Origin: Collinsella aerofaciens
GTDB lineage: Bacteria > Actinomycetota > Coriobacteriia > Coriobacteriales > Coriobacteriaceae
Direction: 5' to 3'
Assembly: GCF_028207065.1 (NCBI RefSeq)
Contig: NZ_JAQLFP010000005.1
Location: forward strand, 1-64,000
DNA length: 64,000 bases
Shown: positions 1 to 16,701 of the stretch, one piece after another
Layout of the letters: each line of letters starts with the position of its first letter
Numbering within the stretch: position 1 is the first letter of the stretch
Program-made: the position numbers and the translations under genes
Notes under the pieces: model-generated
The model's input: the letters and a program-made list of their open reading frames with translations, nothing else
The model's database searches: none
Told to the model about the DNA's origin: nothing

Positions 1-171
1 TTCTGGGCCATACGCCACCACCGCCCTCTCGACTCGGATTCCTTGCGGCCTGAACAATCGCAAGTGTCCGGCGAGGGGCGGCTTTGTAAAGCCGGTTGTC
101 CCCACCCGCATAGCGGGTGGTTTCTGATGCGGCGCGCTGCGCGCCCCGCACAGGCTAAAGCCTTTAACAAA
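1..171. other. Intergenic, no gene seen
   Basis: No coding region is evident. Two small hairpins are visible on the plus strand: GGCTTT/AAAGCC (80-93) and CCACCCGC/GCGGGTGG (102-120) followed by TTT, which could terminate a transcript entering from the left on the plus strand. A GCGCGC-rich palindrome follows near 131-145. What lies left of the window decides whether this is a leader of the next ribosomal operon or an intergenic end. Confidence 0.4.
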
Positions 172-204
172 AGAGCCCCGCTACCGTAATGGCAGCGGGG
201 CTCT
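172..204 (-). terminator. Intrinsic terminator after rpsJ
   Basis: Arms AGAGCCCCGCT and AGCGGGGCTCT (11 bp, perfect) flank an 11-nt loop. Read on the minus strand the stem is followed by TTTTGTT, so it ends the rpsL-rpsG-fusA-rpsJ transcript 22 nt after the rpsJ stop. Confidence 0.85.
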
Positions 205-225
205 GTAAGCTATGAGCGATATCGC

Positions 226-534
226 TTAGAGCTTGATGTCGATGTCGACGCCAGCGGGGAGGTCGAGACGCATGAGCGAATCAACGGTGCCCGAGGTGGG
301 GTCGAGGATGTCGATGAGGCGCTTGTGGGTGCGCATCTCGAACTGCTCACGGGAGTCCTTGTTCACGTGCGGCGAGCGGATAACCGTGTACAGGTTGCGC
401 TCGGTGGGCAGGGGGACAGGACCGGAAACGCGAGCACCGGTCTTCTGAGCGGTCTCGACGATGAGCTTCGCGGACTGATCGACGACCTCGTGATCATAGC
501 CCTTGAGGCGAATGCGGATCTTCTGGGTAGCCAA
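226..534 (-). CDS. rpsJ: 30S ribosomal protein S10
   Basis: S10/NusE of the 30S head, also a partner of NusB/NusG in antitermination. The 102-residue length is normal for the family, and the start ([15 protein letters not shown]) and end ([10 protein letters not shown]) are typical. The start codon is TTG, 5 nt after GGAGG with spacer TTTAAG. It is the last gene of the str transcript, about 60 nt after fusA. In many bacteria rpsJ opens the S10 operon; here a strong terminator follows it, so any S10 operon to the left would need its own promoter. Identification is by sequence and is secure. Confidence 0.97.
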   Translation of the reverse strand: MATQKIRIRLKGYDHEVVDQSAKLIVETAQKTGARVSGPVPLPTERNLYTVIRSPHVNKDSREQFEMRTHKRLIDILDPTSGTVDSLMRLDLPAGVDIDIKL

Positions 535-594
535 CTTAAACCTCCAAAGAGTGCGAGAGATGTTCTCGCGGATTACGTAACAGGGAGCTCGAAC

Positions 595-2694
595 TTAGGC
601 GTTCTTGCTCATGACCTCGTCCACGATGGACTTGGGCGCGGGCTCATAAGAGTCGAACTGCATCGTGTAGGATGCACGGCCCTGGGTCTGGGAGCGAAGG
701 TCGGTAGCGTAACCGAACATCTCGCCCAGCGGCACCTTGGCACGGATGAGCTTGCTGTTCTTGCGATCCTCCATGCCCTCGATCTTGCCGCGGCGACCGG
801 AGAGGTTGCCCATAACGTCGCCCATGTACTGCTCGGGGGTCTCGACCTCGACAGCCATGATCGGCTCGAGCAGCTGCGGATCGGACTTCTTGAGAGCGTC
901 CTTGATAGCCATGGAACCGGCGATCTTGAAGGCGGCCTCGGAGGAGTCGACCTCGTGGTAAGAACCGTCGAACAGGGTGACCTTAACGTCGAGGACCGGG
1001 AAGCCGGCGATAACACCGGTGTTCAGGGCCTCCTGGATGCCCTTGTCGATGGACGGGATGTACTCCTTGGGCACGACGCCGCCGACGATAGCGTTGACGA
1101 ACTCGTAGCCGAAGCCCTCCTCCATCTTCTCGAGCTTGATGACGGCGTGGCCGTACTGACCGCGACCGCCGGACTGACGGACGAACTTGCCCTCAGCCTT
1201 CTCGACGTCGTGACCGGCGGTCTCGCGGTAGGCAACCTGGGGCTTACCGACGTTAGCGTCAACCTTGAACTCGCGGAGCAGACGGTCGACGATGATCTCG
1301 AGGTGCAGCTCGCCCATGCCGGCGATGATGGTCTGGCCGGTCTCGTGGTTGGTGGACACCTGGAAGGTCGGGTCCTCCTCGGCGAGCTTGGTCAGAGCCA
1401 GGGACATCTTGTCCTGCTCGGCCTTGGTCTTGGGCTCGATGGCAACGTCGATAACGGGCTTAGCGAACTCGATCTTCTCGAGGACGATCTCCTTGCCCTC
1501 GGCGCACAGGGTGTCACCGGTGGTGGAGTTCTTGAAGCCGACGCAAGCGACGATGTCGCCGGCGGCAGCGTCGTCACGGTCGATACGCTCGGCGGCGTTC
1601 ATCTCGAGGATGCGGCCGAGACGCTCGCGCTGACCGTTGGAAGCGTTGACAACGTAGGAGCCGGACTCGGCGCGGCCGGAGTAAACGCGGACGTAGGTGA
1701 GCTTACCGACGAATGGGTCGGTCATGATCTTGAAGACCAGGCCGGAGAAAGGCTCGTCGAAGGAAGGATGACGCTGGATCTCCTCGCCGGTGTCCGGATC
1801 GGTACCGGTGACGGCCTCAACGTCGAGCGGGCTGGGCAGGTAGTCGACGACAGCGTCGAGCAGCTCCTGAACGCCCTTGTTCTTGTAGGCGGAGCCCACG
1901 AAGACGAGGTTGAGCTCGTTGGCCAGAACGCCCTTGCGCAGAGCAGCCTTGAGCTCCTCGACGGTGAAGTCCTCCTCCATGAGGATCTTCTCCATGAGCT
2001 CGTCGTCAAAGCTGGCAGCAGCGTCGAGGAGCTCCTCGCGCTTGGTGGCAGCGATGTCGGCAAACTCAGCCGGGATCTCGTCCATCGGCTCGGGGTAGGT
2101 CATGCCCTTCTCGTCGGCCTTGAAGTCCCATGCAGTCATGGTAACGAGGTCGATGACGCCCCAGAAGTTGTCCTCGGCGCCCATCGGGACCTGAGCGGCC
2201 ACGGCGTTGGCGTCGAGACGATCCTTCATGGTCTCGATAGCGTTGAAGAAGTCAGCGCCCACGCGGTCATACTTGTTGATGAAGGCGATGCGGGGGACGT
2301 TGAAGGTAGAAGCCTGACGCCAAACGGTCTCAGACTGGGGCTGAACGCCAGCAACGGCGTCGAAGACGGCGACAGCGCCATCGAGGACGCGCAGGCAGCG
2401 CTCGACCTCGGCGGTGAAGTCAACGTGGCCCGGGGTGTCGATGATCTGGATGCGGTAGTCCTTACCGTCCTTGTTCCAGAAGCACGTGGTAGCAGCGGAG
2501 GTAATGGTTACGCCGCGCTCCTGCTCCTGAACCATCCAGTCCATGGTGGCAGCGCCCTCATGGACCTCACCGATCTTGTGGGTCTTGCCGGTGTAGTAAA
2601 GAATACGCTCGGTCGTGGTGGTCTTACCGGCATCGATGTGGGCCATGATGCCGATGTTACGGGTATCGGAAAGCTTGTACTTAGGCTTAGCCAT
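595..2694 (-). CDS. fusA: Elongation factor G
   Basis: Translational GTPase that drives ribosomal translocation and, with RRF, ribosome recycling. At 699 residues it is full length. The G1 motif AHIDAGKTT lies near residue 18, the DTPGHVDF motif near 85, and the NKxD motif is NKYD, where Met is more usual in the third position. Domains II-V follow, with the domain IV sequence [11 protein letters not shown]. The ATG start has AAGGA 6 nt upstream. It lies 19 nt after rpsG in the str operon. No separate tuf follows in this operon; tuf sits at 43 kb. Confidence 0.98.
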   Translation of the reverse strand: MAKPKYKLSDTRNIGIMAHIDAGKTTTTERILYYTGKTHKIGEVHEGAATMDWMVQEQERGVTITSAATTCFWNKDGKDYRIQIIDTPGHVDFTAEVERCLRVLDGAVAVFDAVAGVQPQSETVWRQASTFNVPRIAFINKYDRVGADFFNAIETMKDRLDANAVAAQVPMGAEDNFWGVIDLVTMTAWDFKADEKGMTYPEPMDEIPAEFADIAATKREELLDAAASFDDELMEKILMEEDFTVEELKAALRKGVLANELNLVFVGSAYKNKGVQELLDAVVDYLPSPLDVEAVTGTDPDTGEEIQRHPSFDEPFSGLVFKIMTDPFVGKLTYVRVYSGRAESGSYVVNASNGQRERLGRILEMNAAERIDRDDAAAGDIVACVGFKNSTTGDTLCAEGKEIVLEKIEFAKPVIDVAIEPKTKAEQDKMSLALTKLAEEDPTFQVSTNHETGQTIIAGMGELHLEIIVDRLLREFKVDANVGKPQVAYRETAGHDVEKAEGKFVRQSGGRGQYGHAVIKLEKMEEGFGYEFVNAIVGGVVPKEYIPSIDKGIQEALNTGVIAGFPVLDVKVTLFDGSYHEVDSSEAAFKIAGSMAIKDALKKSDPQLLEPIMAVEVETPEQYMGDVMGNLSGRRGKIEGMEDRKNSKLIRAKVPLGEMFGYATDLRSQTQGRASYTMQFDSYEPAPKSIVDEVMSKNA

Positions 2695-2713
2695 GTTAGT
2701 TCCTTACCTTAAC

Positions 2714-3187
2714 TTACCAACGATAGTGAGAGAACGCGCGGTTGGCCTCGGCCATCTTGAAGACGTCCTCACGCTTCTTGACGGAAGCGCCAAGACCGTT
2801 GGAGGCGTCGAGGATCTCGTTAGCGAGACGCTCGGCCATGGTCTTCTCCTTGCGAGCGCGGGAGAAGTTGACGATCCAGCGGATGCCCAGAGCGGTGGAA
2901 CGACGGGAGTTGACCTCCATCGGGACCTGATAGGTAGCGCCACCGACACGCTTGGGCTTAACCTCGAGCGTGGGCTTGACGTTGTCCATAGCCTTCTTGA
3001 AGGTAGCGAGAGCGTCGCCACCCTCGGACTTCTCGGCAACGATCTCGAAAGCGGTGTAAACGATGCGCTCAGCGGTGGCCTTCTTGCCGTCAAGAAGGAC
3101 CTTGTTGATGAGCTGAGTCACCAGGCGGTTGTTGTAAACGGCGTCAGGCTGAACCTCACGACGATTAGCTGCTGCACGACGCGGCAT
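2714..3187 (-). CDS. rpsG: 30S ribosomal protein S7
   Basis: Primary 16S rRNA-binding protein that nucleates assembly of the 30S head. At 157 residues it is the usual length. It begins [14 protein letters not shown] and ends NRAFSHYRW, both typical S7 termini. The ATG start is preceded by AAGGAGATTTCAC. Second gene of the str operon, between rpsL and fusA. In Escherichia coli S7 represses its own operon by binding the rpsL-rpsG junction; the 74-nt gap here could hold such a site, but I did not identify one. Confidence 0.98.
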   Translation of the reverse strand: MPRRAAANRREVQPDAVYNNRLVTQLINKVLLDGKKATAERIVYTAFEIVAEKSEGGDALATFKKAMDNVKPTLEVKPKRVGGATYQVPMEVNSRRSTALGIRWIVNFSRARKEKTMAERLANEILDASNGLGASVKKREDVFKMAEANRAFSHYRW

Positions 3188-3261
3188 GTGAAATCTCCTT
3201 AAGTGTCTACCGTGCGGCGCTCAAGACGGCACACGGCGAAAGTATCAAAACGTTATCTGGC

Positions 3262-3639
3262 TTATTTGGCCTTGGGGCGCTTAGCACCGTACTTGGAACG
3301 GGCCTGCAGACGGTTCTGGACCGGAGCAGCGTCGTAGGCGCCACGGATGACGTGATAACGGACACCAGGGAGGTCACGGACACGACCGCCGCGGACGAGC
3401 ACGATGGAGTGCTCCTGCAGGTTGTGGCCCTCACCCGGGATGTAAGCAGTAACTTCGATGCCGTTGACAAGGCGAACACGGGCAACCTTACGAAGAGCCG
3501 AGTTCGGCTTCTTGGGGCTCGTGGTGAAGACGCGGGTGCACACGCCGCGCTTCTGGGAGTTGTGCTGCAGAGCAGCGTTCTTGGACTTCTTGGGCACGGA
3601 ACGACGGCCCTGGCGAACCAGCTGGTTAATAGTAGGCAA
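3262..3639 (-). CDS. rpsL: 30S ribosomal protein S12
   Basis: Decoding-centre protein S12, 125 residues. Conserved segments are [18 protein letters not shown] and [11 protein letters not shown]. Counting from the initiator, residue 43 is Lys (wild type) but residue 88, in [11 protein letters not shown], is Arg where most bacteria have Lys (see findings). The start codon is TTG with AAGGAG 6 nt upstream; no better start exists nearby. First gene of the str operon, downstream of a recognisable promoter. Confidence 0.98.
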   Translation of the reverse strand: MPTINQLVRQGRRSVPKKSKNAALQHNSQKRGVCTRVFTTSPKKPNSALRKVARVRLVNGIEVTAYIPGEGHNLQEHSIVLVRGGRVRDLPGVRYHVIRGAYDAAPVQNRLQARSKYGAKRPKAK

Positions 3640-3732
3640 AGCGTACTCCTTCTCGAATGATTCCAGCTTTCTGTAAAGTGCAACGGCTTGAATCGAGGGG
3701 TCAGCATCCCCCTACGAAACACGCAGTTCGAT

Positions 3733-3761
3733 AGGATACGTGGCGTTAGCTGTGCCGTCAA
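3733..3761 (-). promoter_or_regulatory. Promoter of the str operon
   Basis: On the minus strand TTGACG (3756-3761) and TATCCT (3733-3738) are separated by 17 nt, close to the housekeeping sigma-A consensus, and lie about 95 nt upstream of rpsL. Predicted by eye only. Confidence 0.6.
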
Positions 3762-3876
3762 CAGACCACGCCGCCGGGCGTATCCCAAAATAGCTATATT
3801 TCCGCAAAGCCTCCATAAAAGGAATCCCCCGCCTGTGCGCAAGTGCCCATTCCAGCCGTCCATGTAACGCAAAAAT

Positions 3877-3903
3877 GGCCGCTTCCTCTAGCAGGAAGCG
3901 GCC
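3877..3903 (-). terminator. Terminator of ECF/DUF4179 operon
   Basis: An 11-bp perfect stem, GGCCGCTTCCT/AGGAAGCGGCC, with a 5-nt loop. On the minus strand it is followed by ATTTTTG. It lies 7 nt after the DUF4179 gene. Confidence 0.85.
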
Positions 3904-3910
3904 TCAGACC

Positions 3911-4987
3911 TTACGAATAGACGATGGTAAAGGGTACTTCTGTTTCGGTCTCTCCTGTTGATGTGTACCTCGTGCCCTCAAGGGTTACCGAGACCACTTG
4001 ATTGACATTGATCAGCTTTGTCGGAACCGAGATGTTCTCCCCGCTATTGCGCGTCAGCGAAAAATAGGAATTGTACGCGCCTGCAGCATCGTCTTCGATA
4101 ATCTGCTCCGATCCATCCTTGTAGGTAACGGTCAACTTTTTCGTGACTGCGTCAATGCCCAGATCATCGATGTGCGTCTGGATGGAAAACGGGCTGATCT
4201 CGAGAGGCGAGTCACCGGAGCGGAGTTCCTTTGTATCGACATACGCTCCAATATTGAACTCGGGTGTCGACGCCTCAAACTGCCTCGCACTCTCACCTTC
4301 ACCCTCGGTCCAGTGGATATTCCAGGTGACCGCATGTTGAAAATCTCGCTCGCGATCCATAGCGGCAAAGTACATCGTACCATTAATGACCGTGTCGCTT
4401 GATGTGTCTTTATCAATGGTGCAGCGTGTATCAGCCCATTCCTCGCCGAAGTTCATGCTGGGTGTACTGACGCCCCCTTCTTCTTCACCATAGAGAACAA
4501 GTTCGCCAAGCTCTGCCGCCGGCTTGTAGTAGTTAACGCCATTCGGATTGGACAATGTAAACGTCACAGCACCGCAACCGTTCTCGTCGATTGCCATCTC
4601 ATGAATGTCGAGCGTATAGCCGTTGCCCTCGACGGACAGATTGACCTTCTGGACTGCACCCTCCAGGCTTTGGGGCGCGATACCATCACCAAACTCTCTG
4701 GTGTAGGTATATTTCGTCCCCGACGAGCCGCCATTTGTCCAGGTAACGGACTCTCCGTTGCCATGGTTTCCCCAGGCAGAGGCAAAATAACTGGAATTGA
4801 CAACAGCGTAGGCGACCCCTCCGGTCGCCAGCACTCCGGCAAGACATCCGATTACGGCAACATACAGAGGCTTCGCGTGACCCTTTCGGCGAAGCGGCTC
4901 GCCAGCAGCGGCATAAAGAACACGGTCAGCAAGATCGCTATCGGCTTGGACGGACTCGAAGGCCTGCTTGATCTGGTTGGATTTCAC
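3911..4987 (-). CDS. DUF4179-type membrane protein, probable anti-sigma partner
   Basis: A 358-residue protein with a short cytoplasmic N-terminus, one transmembrane segment at about residues 41-63 (YVAVIGCLAGVLATGGVAYA) and a large, presumably extracytoplasmic, beta-rich C-terminal region. This layout and the sequence resemble DUF4179 proteins, which are usually encoded next to ECF sigma factors and are thought to hold them at the membrane; that role is inferred. The GTG start has GAGGAGG upstream and overlaps the sigma gene by 50 nt, indicating translational coupling. No zinc-binding HxxxCxxC anti-sigma motif is seen. A second gene of the same type is at 36707-37837. Confidence 0.72.
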   Translation of the reverse strand: MKSNQIKQAFESVQADSDLADRVLYAAAGEPLRRKGHAKPLYVAVIGCLAGVLATGGVAYAVVNSSYFASAWGNHGNGESVTWTNGGSSGTKYTYTREFGDGIAPQSLEGAVQKVNLSVEGNGYTLDIHEMAIDENGCGAVTFTLSNPNGVNYYKPAAELGELVLYGEEEGGVSTPSMNFGEEWADTRCTIDKDTSSDTVINGTMYFAAMDRERDFQHAVTWNIHWTEGEGESARQFEASTPEFNIGAYVDTKELRSGDSPLEISPFSIQTHIDDLGIDAVTKKLTVTYKDGSEQIIEDDAAGAYNSYFSLTRNSGENISVPTKLINVNQVVSVTLEGTRYTSTGETETEVPFTIVYS

Positions 4988-5456
4988 GGTCGCCCTCCTC
5001 TAGGATGAACTTGAGCTTCGATCTGCCGCGAGCTAAACGCGTTCGAACGGTCGCGGCTGGCACATGCAGTAACTCGGCAATTTCTGAAGTCGAGAAGCCC
5101 AGATAGTAATAGAGCACGATAGGAATACGGAATCGCTCCGGAAGTCGCATAACGTCTGACAGGACCGCCTTGGTCTCCTCCTGCGCCGTCGAAAGCGAAT
5201 CGGCCAGATTCTCAATATCCTCCACGCGCCTCCACGGCTTTCGAAAGAGAGATTTACATTCATTGATCGTGACCCGGATAAGCCATCGACGAAGATGCTC
5301 CCAGTTTTCAAATTGCGCGTCGCTTTTGAGCAACTTAAGAAAGACGTCTTGAGCGACATCGTCGGCGTCAGCGCGATCACGCAGATACGTCAATGCGATC
5401 CGAAACACGACATCCCGGTGGTCTTCGACCGCCTGTCTAAAAGCTTGTTCTTCCAT
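4938..5456 (-). CDS. ECF-type RNA polymerase sigma factor
   Basis: A 172-residue alternative sigma factor. Region 2 spans about residues 15-75 (TYLRDRADADDVAQDVFLKL) and region 4 about 105-155 (LGFSTSEIAELLHVPAATV), with a helix-turn-helix that reads the -35 element. The first ATG after GGGAGG (5-nt spacer) was taken as the start; a GTG two codons upstream lies inside the ribosome-binding site. It overlaps the downstream membrane gene, as expected of a sigma/anti-sigma pair. The signal is unknown. Likely autoregulated from the GAAAC/CGTATC promoter noted just upstream. Confidence 0.9.
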   Translation of the reverse strand: MEEQAFRQAVEDHRDVVFRIALTYLRDRADADDVAQDVFLKLLKSDAQFENWEHLRRWLIRVTINECKSLFRKPWRRVEDIENLADSLSTAQEETKAVLSDVMRLPERFRIPIVLYYYLGFSTSEIAELLHVPAATVRTRLARGRSKLKFILEEGDREIQPDQAGLRVRPSR

Positions 5457-5654
5457 AATCACCTCCCGGTGACATTAATGGTTCTTGATGGGGCCCTCAC
5501 CATAGATACGCTTTGACCGAGTGAAATGTTTCAAATCCAAGCAGGAAAAACCTACCAAAAAATAAATCCGTCACTTTTTGGCAAGGGATCAACGAAACGC
5601 AACAGGTTGAACATACGCAAGCGAGCGGCCCTCAGAGCGTACAAGGTGGCATGA
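5457..5654. other. Intergenic gap upstream of ECF gene
   Basis: Holds the ribosome-binding site and a possible ECF promoter (listed separately). The AT-richer stretch 5520-5585 has no convincing coding frame, repeat or RNA gene. Confidence 0.5.
5505..5532 (-). promoter_or_regulatory. Possible ECF-type autoregulatory promoter
   Basis: On the minus strand GAAAC (5528-5532) and CGTATC (5505-5510) are 17 nt apart, about 50 nt upstream of the sigma gene. This fits the general ECF pattern of an AAC-containing -35 element and a CGT-containing -10 element. The match is short, so the call is tentative; the second ECF gene at 36.2 kb has no equally good copy. Confidence 0.35.
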
Positions 5655-5695
5655 AAAAGGCAGGGCATTGACCTTTTGGTCATGCCCTGCCTTTT
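5655..5695 (-). terminator. Terminator of rpoBC
   Basis: A long stem (AAAAGGCAGGGCA with TGCCCTGCCTTTT, extended by TGACC/GGTCA with a 1-nt bulge) closes a TTTT loop. On the minus strand it ends in TTTTTCAT. It lies about 75 nt after the rpoC stop. Confidence 0.85.
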
Positions 5696-5768
5696 GAATG
5701 ACAGATTGTAGCTCTGGGGGCCGCGCAGCGACGGAGATTGCCGCCGTTCGTTAGAACGGCGGAACTAG

Positions 5769-13745
<7,977 letters not shown>

Positions 13746-13818
13746 CAGGTTTTTCCTCCTTCACGGAAATGCTCGGTGGGTTGGCGAGGCATGGCTTCGC
13801 CAGTTATCGCAACCTAAT

Positions 13819-13846
13819 AGTTTATCAGGTACCGACCGTTGGGCAA
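13819..13846 (-). promoter_or_regulatory. Probable rpoBC promoter
   Basis: On the minus strand TTGCCC (13841-13846) and TAAACT (13819-13824) are 16 nt apart, about 75 nt upstream of rpoB. The -35 is a partial match. The rest of the gap 13847-13984 has no gene; it contains short inverted repeats including GAACATCTGTTC (13925-13936). Confidence 0.45.
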
Positions 13847-13984
13847 GAAAAGCCTTGACGCGATTGAGTTTTTGGAGTAGCAAAGTTTTTCGACAGAAAA
13901 CACGCAGGTAGATGTATGTGTATCGAACATCTGTTCATATATTTTCTGTGAACAGAGAGCCGGCAATCGCAGCTCTTATAAAAA

Positions 13985-14012
13985 ACGGGCGCGAACCGAG
14001 GTCCACGCCCGT
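13985..14012 (-). terminator. Terminator of galU
   Basis: ACGGGCG/CGCCCGT stem with a 14-nt loop, followed on the minus strand by TTTTTTAT, about 20 nt after the galU stop. Confidence 0.8.
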
Positions 14013-14032
14013 AAATGTCGGTGCCCGAAGGC

Positions 14033-14941
14033 TTACTTGCGCATCAATCCGCCGCGCTCGTCGATGGCGTCCCAGAAGGCATCGGCAAAGCGGGGGTCGT
14101 TTGCAGCCATGAGGGCGTTAGTGGCCATCCAACCAGAGGGAGTGCCGGTGTCGTAGCCCGACAGCGGGTCGATGACGACGGCATACATGGCCTCGCGGTC
14201 GAGCGAACGGGCCATGGCGTCGGTGAGCTGGATCTCGCCGCCCTTGCCGGCCTGCTGATCTGCCAGCAGGTCCATGACCAGCGGGCTCAGCAGGTAGCGA
14301 CCGACGATGTACAGGTTGGACGGAGCAGCCTCGGGAGCGGGCTTCTCAACCAGACCGCCGATACGCCAAACAGCGCCCGGCTCGGCATCGGCAACGTCCT
14401 CGGCGCCCTCGAGCGAACCGACGCGCTCGCCGGCGATAACACCGTAGCGGCTGACTTCCTCGGGCGAGCAAGCAGCGACGGCGATAACCGAAGCGCCACC
14501 GTGCTCCTTGGAAACGGCGAGCATCTTGTCGCAGATATCGCGGTTAGGCACAACGTAGTCGCCCAGAAGAACCAGGAAGTTCTCCCCTGCCACGGCGTCG
14601 GCAGCAGAGCGAATAGCATGGCCGAGGCCCTTGGGCTCGTACTGATAACGGAAGTCGACCGGCATACCGCCAGCGTGGGCGACAGCATCGGCATAGGCGT
14701 TCTTGCCGCGCTCGCGCAGCAGGTTCTCGAGCGAACGGTCGGGCTGGAAGTAGTTCAGTAGCTCGGGCTTACCGGGAGAAGTAACGATGATGGCATCGTC
14801 GACCTCCTCGGGCTCGAGCGCCTCCTCGACGACGTACTGAATGACGGGCTTGTCGAGCACCGGCAGCATCTCTTTGGGCGTGCACTTGGTGCCAGGCAGA
14901 AAACGCGTGCCAAGACCGGCGGCGGGGATGATTGCCTTCAT
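14033..14941 (-). CDS. galU: UTP--glucose-1-phosphate uridylyltransferase
   Basis: Makes UDP-glucose from UTP and glucose-1-phosphate for glycan and envelope synthesis. The product is 302 residues. The N-terminal nucleotide-binding motif AAGLGTRFLPGTK is followed by PKEMLPVLDKPVIQYVVEE, the hallmark of GalU. The ATG at 14941 was chosen because it starts this motif (MKAIIPAAGLG) and has AAAGGA upstream; an in-frame start 28 codons earlier adds a non-homologous extension. Single gene between rplL and rpoB, an unusual position inside the ribosomal/RNA polymerase cluster. Confidence 0.95.
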   Translation of the reverse strand: MKAIIPAAGLGTRFLPGTKCTPKEMLPVLDKPVIQYVVEEALEPEEVDDAIIVTSPGKPELLNYFQPDRSLENLLRERGKNAYADAVAHAGGMPVDFRYQYEPKGLGHAIRSAADAVAGENFLVLLGDYVVPNRDICDKMLAVSKEHGGASVIAVAACSPEEVSRYGVIAGERVGSLEGAEDVADAEPGAVWRIGGLVEKPAPEAAPSNLYIVGRYLLSPLVMDLLADQQAGKGGEIQLTDAMARSLDREAMYAVVIDPLSGYDTGTPSGWMATNALMAANDPRFADAFWDAIDERGGLMRK

Positions 14942-15199
14942 GTTATTCAAAGATCCTTTCGCAGGCGCAAAAGCGCCCCATGCGTGCGGCACACAGCCGC
15001 AGACCAAATTGCGATACCCAAGCATCTTACCGCTGGAACTATATGTCGCTACAAGGCAGAGACAATTCTTCAGCAGGTCAACGCAAATTATTGCTCGAAT
15101 GGTGCAATTTTATTGCCCAACGGCAGGGCACCCGATACGACGCAAATCACAGAACATGGCAGTTTGAGCAACCGATGCCGAGGGACCGAAAAACAAAAA
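14942..15199. other. Gap between galU and rplJL
   Basis: About 260 nt with mixed composition and no credible gene. It should contain the galU promoter (on the minus strand), which I could not locate with confidence. Confidence 0.4.
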
Positions 15200-15228
15200 A
15201 GACGGGGCTCGCAATGCGAACCCCGTCT
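15200..15228 (-). terminator. Terminator of rplJ-rplL
   Basis: Stem AGACGGGG/CCCCGTCT with a further internal CGC/GCG pairing; the minus strand ends in TTTTTTGTTTTT. It lies 27 nt after rplL. Confidence 0.9.
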
Positions 15229-15255
15229 GCAAAGAAATCTGGCGAGAAAGCCTGA

Positions 15256-15633
15256 TTACTTGAGGGTGACAGCAGCGCCAGCAGCCTCGAGCTTCTCCTT
15301 GGCAGCCTCGGCGTCCTCCTTCTTGGCACCCTCGAGAACAGCCTTGGGAGCGCCCTCGACGACCTCCTTGGCCTCCTTCAGGCCAAGGTTGGTGAGCTCA
15401 CGGACGGCCTTGATGACCTGGATCTTGTTGTCGCCGAAGCCCTCGAGCACGACGTCAAACTCGGTCTTCTCCTCGGCCTCAGCAGCGCCAGCAGCGGGAG
15501 CGGCGACAACAGCGGCAGGAGCAGCGGCGGAAACGCCGAAGGTGTCCTCGATAGCCTTAACGAGCTCGGAAGCCTCGAGAAGGGTCATTTCCTTAAGAGC
15601 ATCGATGATCTCATCGGTGGTAAGCTTAGCCAT
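15256..15633 (-). CDS. rplL: 50S ribosomal protein L7/L12
   Basis: Stalk protein that recruits translational GTPases, present in several copies per ribosome. The product is 125 residues: N-terminal dimerisation helices ([20 protein letters not shown]), an Ala/Gly-rich hinge at about residues 36-52, and a C-terminal domain ([20 protein letters not shown]). The ATG at 15633 follows GAAAGGA and gives the canonical N-terminus; an upstream in-frame ATG would add 11 unrelated residues. Co-transcribed with rplJ, 102 nt downstream of it. Confidence 0.98.
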   Translation of the reverse strand: MAKLTTDEIIDALKEMTLLEASELVKAIEDTFGVSAAAPAAVVAAPAAGAAEAEEKTEFDVVLEGFGDNKIQVIKAVRELTNLGLKEAKEVVEGAPKAVLEGAKKEDAEAAKEKLEAAGAAVTLK

Positions 15634-15735
15634 TTCTAAGTCCTTTCGGTTTCCGTGCGGATGCACGGAGATCAGTTAAAACACGGCGCGAATGCGCCAG
15701 GGGTGCGGCGTTGCCGCCGCGGGTGAAAACAGCAA

Positions 15736-16257
15736 CTAGGCTGCCTTCTGCTCGGAGACCTGCTGGATCGAACGAGCGAGACCAGAGGAAACGCCGTTGA
15801 CGCAGACAGCGATGTCGCGAGCGAAACCGGAGATGAGGCCGGCGATCTGGCCGAGAAGCTGATCCTTGGTGGGCAGCTCGGCGATAGCCTTAACATCATC
15901 AGCGGAAACGGCCTTGCCGTCGGAGATACCGCCCTTGATCTCAAGGACGCCCTTGGACTTAGCGGAGAAGTCCTTAAGGGCCTTAGCGGCCTCGACCGGC
16001 TCGGTCTCGTAGAACACATAAGCGACGGGGCCCGCGAGGATCTCGTCGATCTCGGGCTGCTCCTGGTTCTTGAGAGCGATCTTGACCAGGTTGTTCTTGT
16101 AGACCTTCATCTCGGCGCCGCACTCGCGAAGCTGATGACGCAGCTCCTGAGCCTGCTTAACCGTCAGACCGTTGTAGTTGACGACGAACAGACCGGCGTT
16201 CTCGGCGATACGGGACTCGATCTCTGCAACCTTGTCGATTTTGTACTGCTGGGGCAT
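15736..16257 (-). CDS. rplJ: 50S ribosomal protein L10
   Basis: Anchors the L7/L12 stalk to 23S rRNA. The product is 173 residues, with a globular N-terminal rRNA-binding domain (VVNYNGLTVKQAQELRHQLR) and a C-terminal helix that binds L12 dimers. The ATG start is preceded by GAGGAGGTG. In Gram-positive bacteria this operon is controlled by a leader bound by L10(L12); a candidate leader hairpin is listed just upstream. It is not adjacent to rplKA here: those are 23 kb away. Confidence 0.97.
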   Translation of the reverse strand: MPQQYKIDKVAEIESRIAENAGLFVVNYNGLTVKQAQELRHQLRECGAEMKVYKNNLVKIALKNQEQPEIDEILAGPVAYVFYETEPVEAAKALKDFSAKSKGVLEIKGGISDGKAVSADDVKAIAELPTKDQLLGQIAGLISGFARDIAVCVNGVSSGLARSIQQVSEQKAA

Positions 16258-16498
16258 GAATTACACCTCCTCGAATTCTTTCCGGGCACGGTCCGCCACA
16301 AGGACGTGACGGGGGCATGTCCAAAAAGAAAGCCCCCGCGCTGCATGAGCGACGGGGGCGAGAAGACATATCTACTCGACCACCTCGGCTGGCGGGATAT
16401 CCCATTAAGCTCGCGGGCGATGCCCGTTTGCACCGGCTGTCTCTGGCAGCGGATTCGTGCGTGAACCGAAAGTATTATGGCGGGGACCCCGGCGTCGG
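16258..16498. other. rplJ leader region
   Basis: No gene. The leader holds the terminator-like hairpin at 16332-16359 and otherwise no feature I can name. The rest of the gap up to 16760 is the inverted-repeat element listed separately. Confidence 0.5.
16332..16359 (-). promoter_or_regulatory. Attenuator-like hairpin in rplJL leader
   Basis: GCCCCCG/CGGGGGC stem with a 14-nt loop; on the minus strand it is followed by TTTCTTTTT. It sits about 75 nt upstream of rplJ, so it is either the terminator of an incoming transcript or the attenuator part of an L10 leader. A K-turn/L10 site was not proven. Confidence 0.55.
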
Positions 16499-16701
16499 TC
16501 AACGGGCGCGAGGATTCGTACACAAACCCTGCATACGCTCCGGTCCGAGGGGCCGGGTTGAGATTTTCGCTCGGTCAAGTCCTGGCTCGCACGAAGAGCA
16601 CATTAAGTGCTCTTCGGCTCGTGCGGAATCTACGAAAATCTCAACCCGGCCCCTCGGACCGGAGCTGCGGTAACTTTGCTGCGAATCCTCGTGTCCGTTG
16701 A
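16499..16701. repeat. Large inverted-repeat element upstream of rplJ
   Basis: Three nested pairs of arms: an outer 20-bp pair (16499-16518 with 16682-16701, 18 of 20 matching), a middle perfect 33-bp pair (16537-16569 with 16633-16665) and a core 10-bp hairpin CGAAGAGCAC/GTGCTCTTCG (16592-16616). Outside the outer pair the similarity continues weakly (GGCGTCGG against GGCACGTCGC). No open frame or transposase is inside. It lies between the convergent-side end of the aminotransferase gene and the rplJ leader. It could be a miniature transposable element or a very long structured RNA. Confidence 0.8.

Noticed and set aside
13925..13936. GAACATCTGTTC resembles a Gram-positive LexA/SOS box.
   Set aside because: The middle does not fit the RNRY pattern fully, and no SOS gene is adjacent; likely chance.
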